DNA of 49,688 nucleotides from HGM04593 sp045654645 (GTDB taxonomy: Bacteria > Bacteroidota > Bacteroidia > Bacteroidales > Bacteroidaceae). Shown piece by piece: positions 35,987 through 45,800 of this stretch. Numbering within the stretch: the first letter of the stretch is position 1; every line of letters starts with the position of its first letter. The position numbers were made by a program, and so were the translations under genes. Below the pieces are notes generated by a model. That model was not told the origin of the DNA and did not search any database. It saw nothing but the letters and a program-made list of their open reading frames with translations. Where the stretch lies: assembly GCA_045654645.1 (NCBI GenBank), contig JAZONR010000067.1, forward strand, positions 1 to 49,688, in the 5' to 3' direction.

Positions 35987-38683
35987 TTATTTGTCGTTTA
36001 CTATTCTGCCGGCATCGGCTATCATACGGCGCACCGTCTCATTGAAGGCACGCTCGCCAAGCAGCTGTTCAAGCGGGATGTGCATTCTATAGCTCCACTG
36101 GTGTTCCCTGTTGGAGGGCACGTTGATGCGCTCGCCATCAGGATCGTGGAAACGCAGACGCTCATCCATAGCCATCCAATCCTGCCAAGCAAAAAGGGCA
36201 AAGGCCGACGGTGCCGCAAGGTGCTGTGCAATGATGGCTGCCGCCACCCTGCCGTCCATCTCAACGGGAGCCTTACCCTCGAAACCAAGTGCACTGTTAT
36301 AGAACTGCTGTGTGAGGGCCTCATCCTCGCGCCACCAACCGCGCAGCGTGCTCATATCGTGTGTTGAGGGTGTTGCCACTGAGAGGTAGGGGTAACGGGC
36401 CGGAACAGCGAATGTTTCGCCAAAGAGCTTGGGCATACGCTGTATCTCGAGCGAAAGTACCTGAAGGTTTTTCATCACCCAAGGCACACAGGCCGGTATC
36501 ATTCCAAGGTCCTCGCCACAAGCTGTCATTGGGGTGGAGAGCAGCAACGGTGTCAGTTTGCGCATACCCTCGCGATACCACTGCATTGTGTGGCGATTAT
36601 AGAAATACTCCTCATAGAGAGCGTCATAGGCAATGCGTGCGGCCTGCGGGAGTTGTTCATAGGCCTCGGTCTCGTTGCCCAGAATGCGTGGCACATATTT
36701 GCCGGGCTCCTTGAGGTCGGCAATGAAGAGCACGTTGCCATAGAGGCGCTGCAAGGCGTCGCTCATTGCGGCGGGCAGCTTGGGTGTGCGCTCATAGATG
36801 TAATAGGCCAACGTGTTGGCATTCTCAATCTCGGGCTTGAAGGTGTATGTGCCGTCGGCAGTGGCATCGAGGAAAGCATCAACAACGATGCGCGCCTTGC
36901 GGGGGAAGTGTTTCTTAAGCACCGTATCATCAATGTGAGGACGTGTGTGCAACACTGCATCAAAGGGGAAGCCATAGGCCTCTATCTCCTCGACCGAAAG
37001 AGGCATATTGGGCGAGAAGCTGCCCGAAATGCCACTCTTGGCAGTGCGGGGTATCTCCCAAATGCGGAAGAAACCCAGTATGTGGTCTATGCGGTAGGCA
37101 TCGAAGAAGTTGGACATATATTGCAAACGACGGCGCCACCAGGCATAGCCATCGGCAGCCATAACATCCCAGTTGTAGGTGGGGAAGCCCCAGTTCTGTC
37201 CATCGGCCGAGAACATATCGGGCGGCGCACCGGCCGACACTGTGAGGTTGAACTGCTCGCGGTCGCACCACACATCGACACCGTTGGGGGCAACGCCAAT
37301 GGGGATATCTCCCTTTAGAGCGACGCCAATGCTATTGGCATACTTGTGGGCCTCGCCAAGTTGCTTGAAGAGCAGATACTGTACATAGCTGTGGAAGGCA
37401 ACCTCGTTCACGGCATCGGGATACTCGGCCACCACACGTTCCATTGTGTCGGCGTCGTATGATGGATACTCTTTCCAATCCCAAATATTACAGTGCAGAC
37501 GAGAAACGAGGAAACGGAACAGGGCATAGGGCTTGAGCCACTGTTGGTGCTCTTGTTCAAAGGCGCGGAAGCCCTCATCGGCAAGCAATTCGCTGCTCTG
37601 CTCCTCAAACAGTTCGTGCAGATAGCTCATTTTAAGGCGATAGGCCTTGGAATAGCGCACCGAAGGCTCGGAGTTCAACACCTCTCGCTCCTTTTGATAA
37701 TAGGTGTTGCGTTTGGTGCTTGCGAGAGGGGGAAGTGCCGACATATCGGTATATACGGGGTTCAGTGCATAGACCGAGACACAGTTATAGGGATAGGAGT
37801 CGTCGTCGCCGCCAAAGATTACCGAATCATTGACGGGCAACAGCTGCAGGATATTCTGCCCGGTGGTTGCAAGCCAGTCGGCCATCAGCTTTATGTCGCC
37901 AAAGTCGCCAATACCCCACCCGTGGGCCGAGCGCAGGGAGAAGAGCGGAATGACAGTGCCGGCAATGCGCAACGGCTGCTCATCGAAATGCAGAGAATCG
38001 AGCTGGTAGAAGTAGTTTGTGGATGCCTCAAAATCGGGCAACAGAATGTGGCGGTTGTTGCCCTGTTCCCAACGCACATTGCCATTGGCATCAACGGCGA
38101 TGAACTTGTAGTTGAGGGCGCCGCTGAAGATGTCGGCCACATTGAATGTAACGCTCCAGCGGTTGGGCACACGCTGCTGCATTGGGAGAGCCTTGGCGGG
38201 GTCCCAGGCACCAAGCACGGCCGCATCGCCGCAAAGATAGAGGCGTTCACCCTTTGCAAGGCCGCTCACATAGAGCGAGAAGGTTACACTGCGGTTATAC
38301 CAGTTGATGCTGGGCTCGTCGAGCTGCCGGGCGTTGCCGCCAAAGAAGCTGAAGAGGTTGGTTTGCTTGTAGTAGCCCAGAGGGGAGTCGAGCCACATAT
38401 CATAGACAATGTAGTTGTTGTTCACACAGTTGAAGCGCAGCCTGTGGGGAAGCGTGTCCCACTCGCTGCACACGCACTTGCCACAAAGCTGCAGGACATA
38501 GCCATAGAGTATGTGGTCCTTTGTTTCATCAACCTCAATTGTTCCTCGCCACCAGCCACGTTGCACTTCGCGCAGTTCAATGCTACCCTGGGGAGCAAGG
38601 TTATCATCGTCAAAGGTGTAGCGCAAAAACATCACACTGCTATCGCCGGCGTCGTATCTTATGTTGAATTCTATGAATTTCAT
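35987..38683 (-). CDS. malQ: 4-alpha-glucanotransferase, DPE2-like with N-terminal CBM20 domains
   Basis: MalQ (GH77) transfers glucans between maltodextrins. The start is ATG 38683 (MKFIEFNIRYDAG), because the upstream 21 residues are not CBM-like; this gives 898 residues. Two starch-binding CBM20 domains cover about 1-115 and 130-235. The GH77 barrel follows, with the nucleophile in AYRIDHILGFFRIWEIP, the acid/base in CGEDLGMIPACVP, and STHDMSTLRGWW. Catalytic-region length exceeds E. coli MalQ by an insert, as in plant DPE2, which uses maltose and heteroglycan. There is no signal peptide, so it is cytoplasmic. An FNT gene follows after three bases. A -33/-7 pair sits just upstream. Confidence 0.92.
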   Translation of the reverse strand: MKFIEFNIRYDAGDSSVMFLRYTFDDDNLAPQGSIELREVQRGWWRGTIEVDETKDHILYGYVLQLCGKCVCSEWDTLPHRLRFNCVNNNYIVYDMWLDSPLGYYKQTNLFSFFGGNARQLDEPSINWYNRSVTFSLYVSGLAKGERLYLCGDAAVLGAWDPAKALPMQQRVPNRWSVTFNVADIFSGALNYKFIAVDANGNVRWEQGNNRHILLPDFEASTNYFYQLDSLHFDEQPLRIAGTVIPLFSLRSAHGWGIGDFGDIKLMADWLATTGQNILQLLPVNDSVIFGGDDDSYPYNCVSVYALNPVYTDMSALPPLASTKRNTYYQKEREVLNSEPSVRYSKAYRLKMSYLHELFEEQSSELLADEGFRAFEQEHQQWLKPYALFRFLVSRLHCNIWDWKEYPSYDADTMERVVAEYPDAVNEVAFHSYVQYLLFKQLGEAHKYANSIGVALKGDIPIGVAPNGVDVWCDREQFNLTVSAGAPPDMFSADGQNWGFPTYNWDVMAADGYAWWRRRLQYMSNFFDAYRIDHILGFFRIWEIPRTAKSGISGSFSPNMPLSVEEIEAYGFPFDAVLHTRPHIDDTVLKKHFPRKARIVVDAFLDATADGTYTFKPEIENANTLAYYIYERTPKLPAAMSDALQRLYGNVLFIADLKEPGKYVPRILGNETEAYEQLPQAARIAYDALYEEYFYNRHTMQWYREGMRKLTPLLLSTPMTACGEDLGMIPACVPWVMKNLQVLSLEIQRMPKLFGETFAVPARYPYLSVATPSTHDMSTLRGWWREDEALTQQFYNSALGFEGKAPVEMDGRVAAAIIAQHLAAPSAFALFAWQDWMAMDERLRFHDPDGERINVPSNREHQWSYRMHIPLEQLLGERAFNETVRRMIADAGRIVNDK

Positions 38684-38703
38684 CTTTTTTTTCTTAAACC
38701 ACG

Positions 38704-38733
38704 CGAAAATACAAAAAAAAGCCGCCACTGCAA
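38704..38733 (-). promoter_or_regulatory. Promoter of malQ
   Basis: On the minus strand TTG (38731-38733), 19 bases ending in a T run, then TATTTTCG (38704-38711). The malQ ATG follows 20 bases later. Confidence 0.6.
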
Positions 38734-38860
38734 CATAAGTAGCCATTTAAATTGTCTTTTAATACAACACTAATAGAAAAAAGCTTTTCAAAAACATTGT
38801 ACACCACTGCACGCATAGGTTAAAAAAGACAAAATGACTTTCTGTTTGTAATAAAAGAGT

Positions 38861-38868
38861 TAAATTTG
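38861..38868 (+). promoter_or_regulatory. Probable -7 box of the amidase operon
   Basis: TAAATTTG followed by CAG lies 54 bases before the amidase ATG at 38923. The -33 region (CTTTC at 38838-38842) is only a partial match. Confidence 0.5.
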
Positions 38869-38922
38869 CAGAAATTTCATTTGCAGCGCTGCAACCGGCA
38901 ACACAGTTGCAGCAGATTATCT

Positions 38923-40086
38923 ATGAGCAATAAAATACATATCCTCTCCACACTTCTTTTGCTGTTGGCAACAACTTTTGCCTGCAGCACAACGGCTGTT
39001 GCACAAAAGGAGAAGAAAAAACCATTTACAGTGGTCATAGACCCCGGACACGGCGGCATAGACCCCGGAGCGCTGGGACGCAAGTCCAAGGAGAAGGATA
39101 TAAACTTCAACGTATCGAAGTTGCTTGGCAATATGATAAAGGAGGAGTATCCCGAGGTGAAGGTTATCTACACACGCACCACCGACGTGAAGATACCCCT
39201 TGCAAGACGTGCCGACATTGCCAACAAGGCAAATGCCAATCTTTTCATCTCCATACACTCCAACGCAAGCAAGAACAGAAGTGCCAACGGTTGCCAAACC
39301 TTCACTTTGGGTGCCGGAAGCGACGCCGAGGCCAAGGCTGCGGCTATGTATGAGAACGAGGTTATCCTGAGCGAGGATAACTTTGAGGAGACTTACAAGG
39401 GCTTTAACCCCCACTCGAGCGAGAGCTACATAATATTTGAGCTGATGCGCAGCCACGATATGGAGATGAGCGTCAAACTGGCACAGATGGTGCAGAAGGG
39501 AATGGTAAAAGGCAGTGCCCTGTTTGACAGAGGTGTGTCATCGGCCGGTTTCCTGGTGCTTCACCGCACTGTGATGCCCAGCATCCTTGTGGAGCTTGGT
39601 TTCATAAGCAACAGCAAAGACGAGGGGGTGATAGCCTCAAAGGCCGGACAGCAGAAGCTTGCAAAGGGCATCTTCAATGGTTTTTCGGAATATTACACTC
39701 TTTATGCAAAGGATAAAGAGATAAAAAAGGAGAGCACCCCGGCTCCCAAGAAGGGCAGCAACAAGCCCAAAGCGCAAAAGAGGGGGAATGTGCAGGAAAA
39801 AACCGTGCAGCAGAGCAACAGCCCGGTGTTCAAGATACAGTTCCTCACATCGGACAAAAAGCTTGCCTCAAATGACAAGCGACTCAAGGGGCTGAAGGCC
39901 GACTATTACAAAGAGAACGGAATTTACAAATACACTTATGGCGAGAGCGAGGACTATGAGGCAATTCTCAAGATGAAGAAACAGATTGCCGGCAAGTTCA
40001 AGGATGCATTTATAATTGCTTTCCTCAATGGCCGGAAAATCAACACAAGCGAGGCTATCGGCATATATAAAAAAGAGAAAAAATGA
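38923..40086 (+). CDS. N-acetylmuramoyl-L-alanine amidase with SPOR-like C-terminus
   Basis: The enzyme cuts the bond between MurNAc and L-Ala to split peptidoglycan at division. I start at ATG 38923 (MSNKIHILSTLLLLLATTFA), 19 codons into the longest frame, because it begins a signal sequence; Cys within FACSTT may indicate a lipoprotein. The 387-residue protein has an Amidase_3 domain (about 33-265) with zinc ligands in VIDPGHGGIDPGA, the ISIHSNAS segment and a late Glu in ILVELGFISN. Then comes a Lys/Pro/Gln-rich linker and a C-terminal domain (about 300-385) resembling SPOR (VFKIQFLTSDKKL, KYTYGE), which binds denuded glycan at septa. It overlaps the MCE gene by four bases (ATGA). Confidence 0.9.
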   Translation: MSNKIHILSTLLLLLATTFACSTTAVAQKEKKKPFTVVIDPGHGGIDPGALGRKSKEKDINFNVSKLLGNMIKEEYPEVKVIYTRTTDVKIPLARRADIANKANANLFISIHSNASKNRSANGCQTFTLGAGSDAEAKAAAMYENEVILSEDNFEETYKGFNPHSSESYIIFELMRSHDMEMSVKLAQMVQKGMVKGSALFDRGVSSAGFLVLHRTVMPSILVELGFISNSKDEGVIASKAGQQKLAKGIFNGFSEYYTLYAKDKEIKKESTPAPKKGSNKPKAQKRGNVQEKTVQQSNSPVFKIQFLTSDKKLASNDKRLKGLKADYYKENGIYKYTYGESEDYEAILKMKKQIAGKFKDAFIIAFLNGRKINTSEAIGIYKKEKK

Positions 40087-40982
40087 GCAAAATCAGGAAA
40101 TTTTCACGTGAGTTATGGGTTGGTTTGTTGGGAATAGCAGCACTGCTGATTATCTATTTCCTAATCAACTTTTTCAAGGGCGTGAACGTGTTTGACACCA
40201 CAGACAAGTATCACATTGAGTTTGCAAACATTGGCGAGATAACAAACTCGGCCCCCGTGTTCATCAACGGCTGCAAAGTGGGTAATGTGAGCGCCATAGA
40301 CTACAACTTCAACAACGACAGGAATGTCTATGTTACCGTGAGCCTATACAAAGGTTTGAGACTGCCACAGGGAAGTTATGCCGAGATACACAACAAGCTT
40401 ATGGGCGGAAGCACTATAAGCCTTGTGCTGGGCAACAGCCAAGAGGCCATTAAGCCGGGAAGCAAATTGAGAGGTATTCTTGATGCCGGTGCGCTTGGCG
40501 AGGTGGGAAATATGATGCCACAGATTGAGGCGATGCTGCCAAAGATGGACTCTATTCTCACATCGGTAAACAGCATCCTTGCAAACCCTGCCATAAACAA
40601 CACCCTAAACAATATTGAGACCCTCACAGCACAGCTGAACACCACCACAGAGCGACTGAACAGAATTGTGGAGAAGGATATCCCTGCCGCAACAGAGAAG
40701 CTCATTGCACTGGAGGATGATTTATTGAAGGTGTCATCACAGCTTAGCGAGGTAGATTACCTGAAGCTTGTGAACACGCTGCAGGAGTCGCTCGACAACA
40801 TTGAGCAGATTACCACAGCACTCAACGATGGCAAGGGAACAATTGGAATGTTGCTCAAGGATTCCACTCTCTATGACAGGCTCAACAAGACAAGCGAGGC
40901 GGCCACACTGCTGCTCGAGGACCTGAAGCAGAACCCCAAGCGCTATGTACACTTCTCGGTGTTTGGCAAAAAAGCGAAATAA
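40083..40982 (+). CDS. MlaD-like MCE domain protein
   Basis: MCE proteins carry lipids between the two membranes as hexameric rings. This 299-residue protein has one N-terminal membrane anchor (about 12-34, WVGLLGIAALLIIYFLINFF), one MCE domain (about 40-125) with VFINGCKVGNVSAI and YAEIHNKLMGGSTISLVLG, then a long helical tail rich in Leu, Asn and Thr (about 140-280), probably forming a coiled-coil tube. It overlaps the amidase stop by ATGA, so the two are translationally coupled. The partner MlaE and MlaF genes are not in the window. Confidence 0.88.
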   Translation: MSKIRKFSRELWVGLLGIAALLIIYFLINFFKGVNVFDTTDKYHIEFANIGEITNSAPVFINGCKVGNVSAIDYNFNNDRNVYVTVSLYKGLRLPQGSYAEIHNKLMGGSTISLVLGNSQEAIKPGSKLRGILDAGALGEVGNMMPQIEAMLPKMDSILTSVNSILANPAINNTLNNIETLTAQLNTTTERLNRIVEKDIPAATEKLIALEDDLLKVSSQLSEVDYLKLVNTLQESLDNIEQITTALNDGKGTIGMLLKDSTLYDRLNKTSEAATLLLEDLKQNPKRYVHFSVFGKKAK

Positions 40983-40993
40983 AGACAACATAC

Positions 40994-41039
40994 CACATAC
41001 GACACGAGGGTGCCCGCGGGCACCCTCGTGTCGTATGTG
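40994..41039. terminator. 46-base perfect palindrome between converging genes
   Basis: The arms 40994-41016 and 41017-41039 (CACATACGACACGAGGGTGC then CCG, and complement) pair over all 23 bases. There is no T run on either side. It lies 11 bases after the MCE gene and 16 bases past the GHL10 stop, so it probably ends both transcripts or protects their 3' ends. Confidence 0.7.
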
Positions 41040-41055
41040 ATTGAACAAACACCTA

Positions 41056-42732
41056 TCAACGCACTATGTGGCGTGTCTCCAACAGTGCACCGTGGCGGTC
41101 ATACACGTTCAGAATATAACACCCGGGGGCAAAAGACGCAAGGGAGAAGCGCATCTTGTATTTTCCAAAATAGAGACGTGTGCCGCACAAATCGAGCAGC
41201 TCGATGCGCTGCCCCCACGACTGTGGCTCGGGTAGCTCAATGGCGTCGCCACAGTATTTCTCACCACCGGTAGGCACATTCACACAAAGCGGTGCACTTT
41301 CAATGCCAAACGCATTCACCGCAGTAACGGCAATGTTCACACTCTTAACCGTGCGACAGTCCCAACGGAAGGTTGTCTCCGCTTGCATATTGGAGAGAAG
41401 ATTGTCGATATTCTCCACATCCGCATCGCCATTCAACGAGGCATAGACATTGTAGCGGGTAACAGGATGGCCGGCAGGAGCCTCAACAGCGCTCCACCGC
41501 AACGACACGCCACTCTCATCGCGCACAACATCAACAAATTGTGGCGATGAGGGAGCCTCGGCTGCCCACTCCATTGGGGGAACAAGCGCAGGCTTGGTGT
41601 AGATTGATGAATAGATATCCCTTGCACCACCCGCATTGCCCACAAGGTGCGCGGTGCGGAACATAATAACGCCATCGGCATTTGCACTGCGCGAGGTGTG
41701 CATCTGACGCTCAATCTCAATTGATGGCCAACCACCATATTGCTCCATAAGGCGGTAAATACCCAGACCCGGAACAATATGACGCCCGTTGCTATTCTCG
41801 AGCCAATCGAGCACAAAGGGATAGAAGTTGTCGCCTTTATAGTAGAGCATCGGAAAGAGAATATCCATTAGACCGTTGCGCAGCCACGCCTGTGCGTCCT
41901 GAAAAACAGCACCATAGGCATCCCACTCATAGGAGCTGTAGCGCGCAAGGCTGCGATACTTTCCAAGCGGTGCACAGCTCACCCGCACCCAGGGCTTCAG
42001 CAGCCTAACGGTGTCGCTCACACGCTCTGCAATGCGCGTTATGTTGCTGCGGCGCCACTCGGCAAGCGAGAGACCGTTGCCGTGCTTGCGAAAGAGGGAG
42101 GCATCGGGGTAGCCGTCGGTGCGGTCGGGATAACGCACATAGTCGAGGTGTATGCCGTCTACATCGTATTTACCGACAATCTCGCCCACAATAGCGGCTA
42201 TATAGTCGGCTGCATCGGGGTTCCCGGGCTCTATGTACCAGGCACCTTTATGGTAGGTGCACAGTTCCCTGCGCTTGCGCGGCAATGCTGTGGCGCCAAG
42301 GCGCTTTATATGCTCGGGCTTGCCTATGGGCAGCGTAACCAACCAGGCGTGGAGCTGCATACCACGCTTGTGGCACTCTTCAATGGCAAAAGCAAGCGGG
42401 TCGTAGCCGGGGCTGCGCCCCTCGACACCGGTGAAGACGTGAGAGAAGGGCTCTATGTGCGATGGATAGATGAGGTCGCCCCTGACCCTTGTTTGCAAAA
42501 GCACGGTATTTATGTTGAGTGCCTGCAGTGAATCGAGCACCACAATGAGCTCGCGCTGCTGCACCGCAACATCATCGGGCGACGATACCTGTGTTCTTGG
42601 CCAGTCGAGATTTTCGATGGTAGTGAGCCACACGGCACGATACTCATATTTTGGCGAGTGTGTTTGCTGCGCCCACAAACCGGTGGGCAGCAACAACAAA
42701 AACGTAATTATTGTATATAAAAACCTTTCCAT
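41056..42732 (-). CDS. Secreted GHL10 (DUF187) glycoside hydrolase-like protein
   Basis: The start is ATG 42732 (MERFLYTIITFLLLLPTGLWA, a signal peptide), 23 codons inside the longest frame; 558 residues. The GHL10 barrel covers about 25-370: YEYRAVWLTTIENLDWP, LNINTVLLQTRVRGDLIYPS, HAWLVTLP, VDGIHLDYVRYP and PLGKYRSLARYSS. GHL10 proteins are relatives of glycoside hydrolases linked to cell-wall or host-glycan breakdown, without a firmly known substrate. A fibronectin III-like domain follows (about 390-480, ending ITAVNAFGIESAP in form). The C-terminus (IELLDLCGTRLYFGKY...YILNVYDRHGALLETRHIVR) has the form of a longer type IX sorting domain. Confidence 0.85.
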   Translation of the reverse strand: MERFLYTIITFLLLLPTGLWAQQTHSPKYEYRAVWLTTIENLDWPRTQVSSPDDVAVQQRELIVVLDSLQALNINTVLLQTRVRGDLIYPSHIEPFSHVFTGVEGRSPGYDPLAFAIEECHKRGMQLHAWLVTLPIGKPEHIKRLGATALPRKRRELCTYHKGAWYIEPGNPDAADYIAAIVGEIVGKYDVDGIHLDYVRYPDRTDGYPDASLFRKHGNGLSLAEWRRSNITRIAERVSDTVRLLKPWVRVSCAPLGKYRSLARYSSYEWDAYGAVFQDAQAWLRNGLMDILFPMLYYKGDNFYPFVLDWLENSNGRHIVPGLGIYRLMEQYGGWPSIEIERQMHTSRSANADGVIMFRTAHLVGNAGGARDIYSSIYTKPALVPPMEWAAEAPSSPQFVDVVRDESGVSLRWSAVEAPAGHPVTRYNVYASLNGDADVENIDNLLSNMQAETTFRWDCRTVKSVNIAVTAVNAFGIESAPLCVNVPTGGEKYCGDAIELPEPQSWGQRIELLDLCGTRLYFGKYKMRFSLASFAPGCYILNVYDRHGALLETRHIVR

Positions 42733-42745
42733 AGCTAATTTATCA

Positions 42746-42753
42746 CAAAAGTA
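42746..42753 (-). promoter_or_regulatory. Probable -7 box of the GHL10 gene
   Basis: On the minus strand TACTTTTG precedes the ATG by 13 bases. A TTG lies 21 bases further upstream (42775-42777). Confidence 0.45.
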
Positions 42754-42796
42754 GCATTTTTTATAGCAATTTTTCAAGCTGTTATCATTTATTTTG

Positions 42797-42804
42797 TACA
42801 TTTG
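42797..42804 (+). promoter_or_regulatory. Probable -7 box of the pyruvate oxidoreductase gene
   Basis: TACATTTG followed by CGTG, 81 bases before the ATG at 42886. The -33 region is only a T run (42766-42774). It faces away from the GHL10 promoter. Confidence 0.45.
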
Positions 42805-42885
42805 CGTGATTGGCAGGTGTATATCATAAAGGAGGCCTGCAACAAATCAAATGTAAAGAAATAAGTTCAACATAAGAATTGCATT

Positions 42886-45800
42886 ATGACTAAAGCAAAG
42901 AAATTTATCACTTGTGACGGAAATCAGGCAGCGGCACACGTTGCATATATGTTTTCCGAGGTAGCTGCCATCTACCCCATCACACCATCATCAACAATGG
43001 CTGAATATGTTGACGAATGGGCGGCACAGGGCCGCAAGAACCTTTTTGGTGAAACAGTAACTGTTCAGGAGATGCAGTCCGAGGGAGGCGCCGCCGGCGC
43101 ACTTCACGGTTCGTTGCAGGCAGGTGCACTCACAAACACCTTCACTGCGTCGCAGGGCCTTCTGCTGATGATTCCAAATATGTACAAAATTGCAGGCGAG
43201 AAGCTGCCCACAGTGTTCCACGTTTCGGCGCGCTCGCTGGCCGGAAACTCGCTGAGTATCTTTGGCGACCATATGGACGTGATGGCCTGCCGTCAGACAG
43301 GCTTCGCAATGCTGTGCGAAGGCTCTGTGCAGGAGGTTATGGACCTTGCTGCCGTGGCACATCTCTCTACACTGAAGAGCCGCATCCCCTTCCTCAACTT
43401 TTTCGACGGTTTCCGCACCTCGCACGAAATTCAGAAGGTGGAGCTCATTGAGCAGGAGGAGATTGCACCGCTTGTCGATTGGGACAGCATACAGGCATTC
43501 CGCGACAGGGCATTGAGCCCCTCATCGCCTGTGGTGCGCGGCACTGCCGAGAACCCCGAGACATTCTTCACACACAAGGAGAGCGAAAACCCCTTCTACA
43601 ATGCTGTTCCCGACATTGTTGCCGATTATATGAAAGAGATTTCGGCTATCACAGGACGCAACTATGCTCCCTTCACCTACTATGGAGCCGAGGATGCCGA
43701 CCGCGTTATCATTGTGATGGGCTCGGCCACCGAGGCTGTGAAGGAGGCTATCGACTATATGACAGCAAGAGGCGAGAAGGTGGGATTGGTGAGCGTTCAC
43801 CTCTATCGTCCCTTCTCTGTGAAGTATCTTGCTGCCGTTATGCCAAAGAGCGTGAAACGCATAGCCGTTCTCGACCGCACAAAAGAGCCCGGCAGCAATG
43901 GCGAGCCTCTCTATCTCGACGTTGTGGAGGCCTTCACCAACACTCCCGAGCTGAAGGAGATTAACCCCATAATAGTGGGTGGTCGTTTCGGCTTGAGCTC
44001 AAACGACACCACACCTGCCATTGTGATGAGCGTATATGACAACCTTGCACTGCCCACTCCCAAAAACCACTTCACACTGGGTATTGTGGATGATGTTACA
44101 TTCCTGTCTCTGCCCAAAAGAGAGGAAATTGCCGTTGTGGACGGTATGTTCGAGGCAAAGTTCTATGGCCTTGGTGCCGACGGTACTGTGGGTGCCAACA
44201 AGAACTCGGTGAAAATCATTGGCGACAACACAAAGAAGCACTGCCAGGCCTATTTCTCATACGACTCAAAGAAATCGGGTGGTTTCACCTGCTCTCACCT
44301 GCGCTTTGGCGACAAGCCGATACGCAGCACCTATCTTGTGAACACTCCTAACTTTGTGGCTTGCCACGTGCAGGCCTATCTGCGTATGTATGATGTTACA
44401 CGCGGCTTGCAGAAGGGCGGAACATTCCTTTTGAACACAGTGTGGGAGGGCGATGAGCTTGTGAAGAACCTGCCCAACAGCATAAAGAGATATTTTGCCG
44501 ACAACAACATCACTGTCTACTACATAAACGCAACAAAGATTGCACAGGAGATTGGACTGGGCAACCGCACAAACACAATCCTGCAGAGCGCCTTCTTCCG
44601 CATCACACAGGTAATTCCCATTGAGCTTGCCATTGAGCAGATGAAGAAGTTCATCGTTAAGTCATACGGCAAGAAGGGACAGGATGTTGTGGACAAGAAC
44701 AACGCAGCTGTGGACCGCGGTGGCGAATATCGCCAGCTGGCTATCGACCCCAATTGGTCGAAGCTGCCCGCCGACGCCGAAGAGAAGCGAAACGAGCCCG
44801 AGTTTATTACCAACATTGTGCGCACCATCAACGCACAAAAGGGTGCCGACCTTCCCGTATCGGCATTTAAGGGGCTTGAGGACGGCACCTGGCCTGTAGG
44901 CACATCGGCCTATGAGAAGCGCGGTGTGAGCTCATTTGTTCCAAGATGGACAGCCGATAACTGTATACAGTGCAACCGCTGTGCTTTTGTGTGCCCCCAC
45001 GCTGCCATACGCCCGTTTGTAATGGATGAAAAGGAGGCTGCAGGTGTTGCTGCCGACAAGATTGAGATGAAGGCTCCTGTTGCAATGAAGGGTATGCAGT
45101 TCCGCATACAGGTGAGCCCGCTCGACTGCCTTGGCTGCGGCAACTGTGTAGACGTGTGCCCCGGCAACCCCAAACTCGGCGGCAAGGCACTCGCAATGGT
45201 TTCGCTCGAGGAGGAGAGACACGAGGCTGCCAACTGGGACTACTGCGTGAAGAACGTGAAGAGCAAACAGTCGCTTGTTGATGTCAAGAGCAACCCCAAG
45301 AACTCTCAGTTCGCTACCCCGCTGTTCGAATTCTCGGGCGCTTGTTCGGGTTGCGGCGAGACACCCTATGTGAAGCTGCTGACACAGCTCTTTGGCGACC
45401 GCGAGATTGTTGCCAACGCAACAGGCTGTTCATCAATATACACCGCATCGGTTCCCTCAACACCTTATACAACAAATGAGAAGGGCGAAGGACCTGCCTG
45501 GGGCAACTCGCTGTTTGAGGACTTCTGCGAGTTTGGCTTGGGAATGAAGCTGGCCGAGAACAAGATGCGCGAGCGCCTTGAGAGGCTGCTCACCGAGGTG
45601 CAGACCTATCGCAGCTGCCCCGAGGAGATGAAGGAGCTTGCACAGAAGTGGATAGATAACAGGAACAATGCCGAGATGAGCAAGGAGCTTGCTCCTGCCA
45701 TTGTAAAGGCCTGCGAGGATTTTGAGTGTGATACCTGCGAGCAGATTCTCGCCATCAAGCAATACCTGGTTAAGCGTTCACAGTGGATTATCGGCGGCGA

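Noticed and set aside
37493..38773. 426-residue plus-strand frame
   Set aside because: Antisense shadow of the MalQ CBM20 and catalytic region; no signal, domain or promoter of its own.
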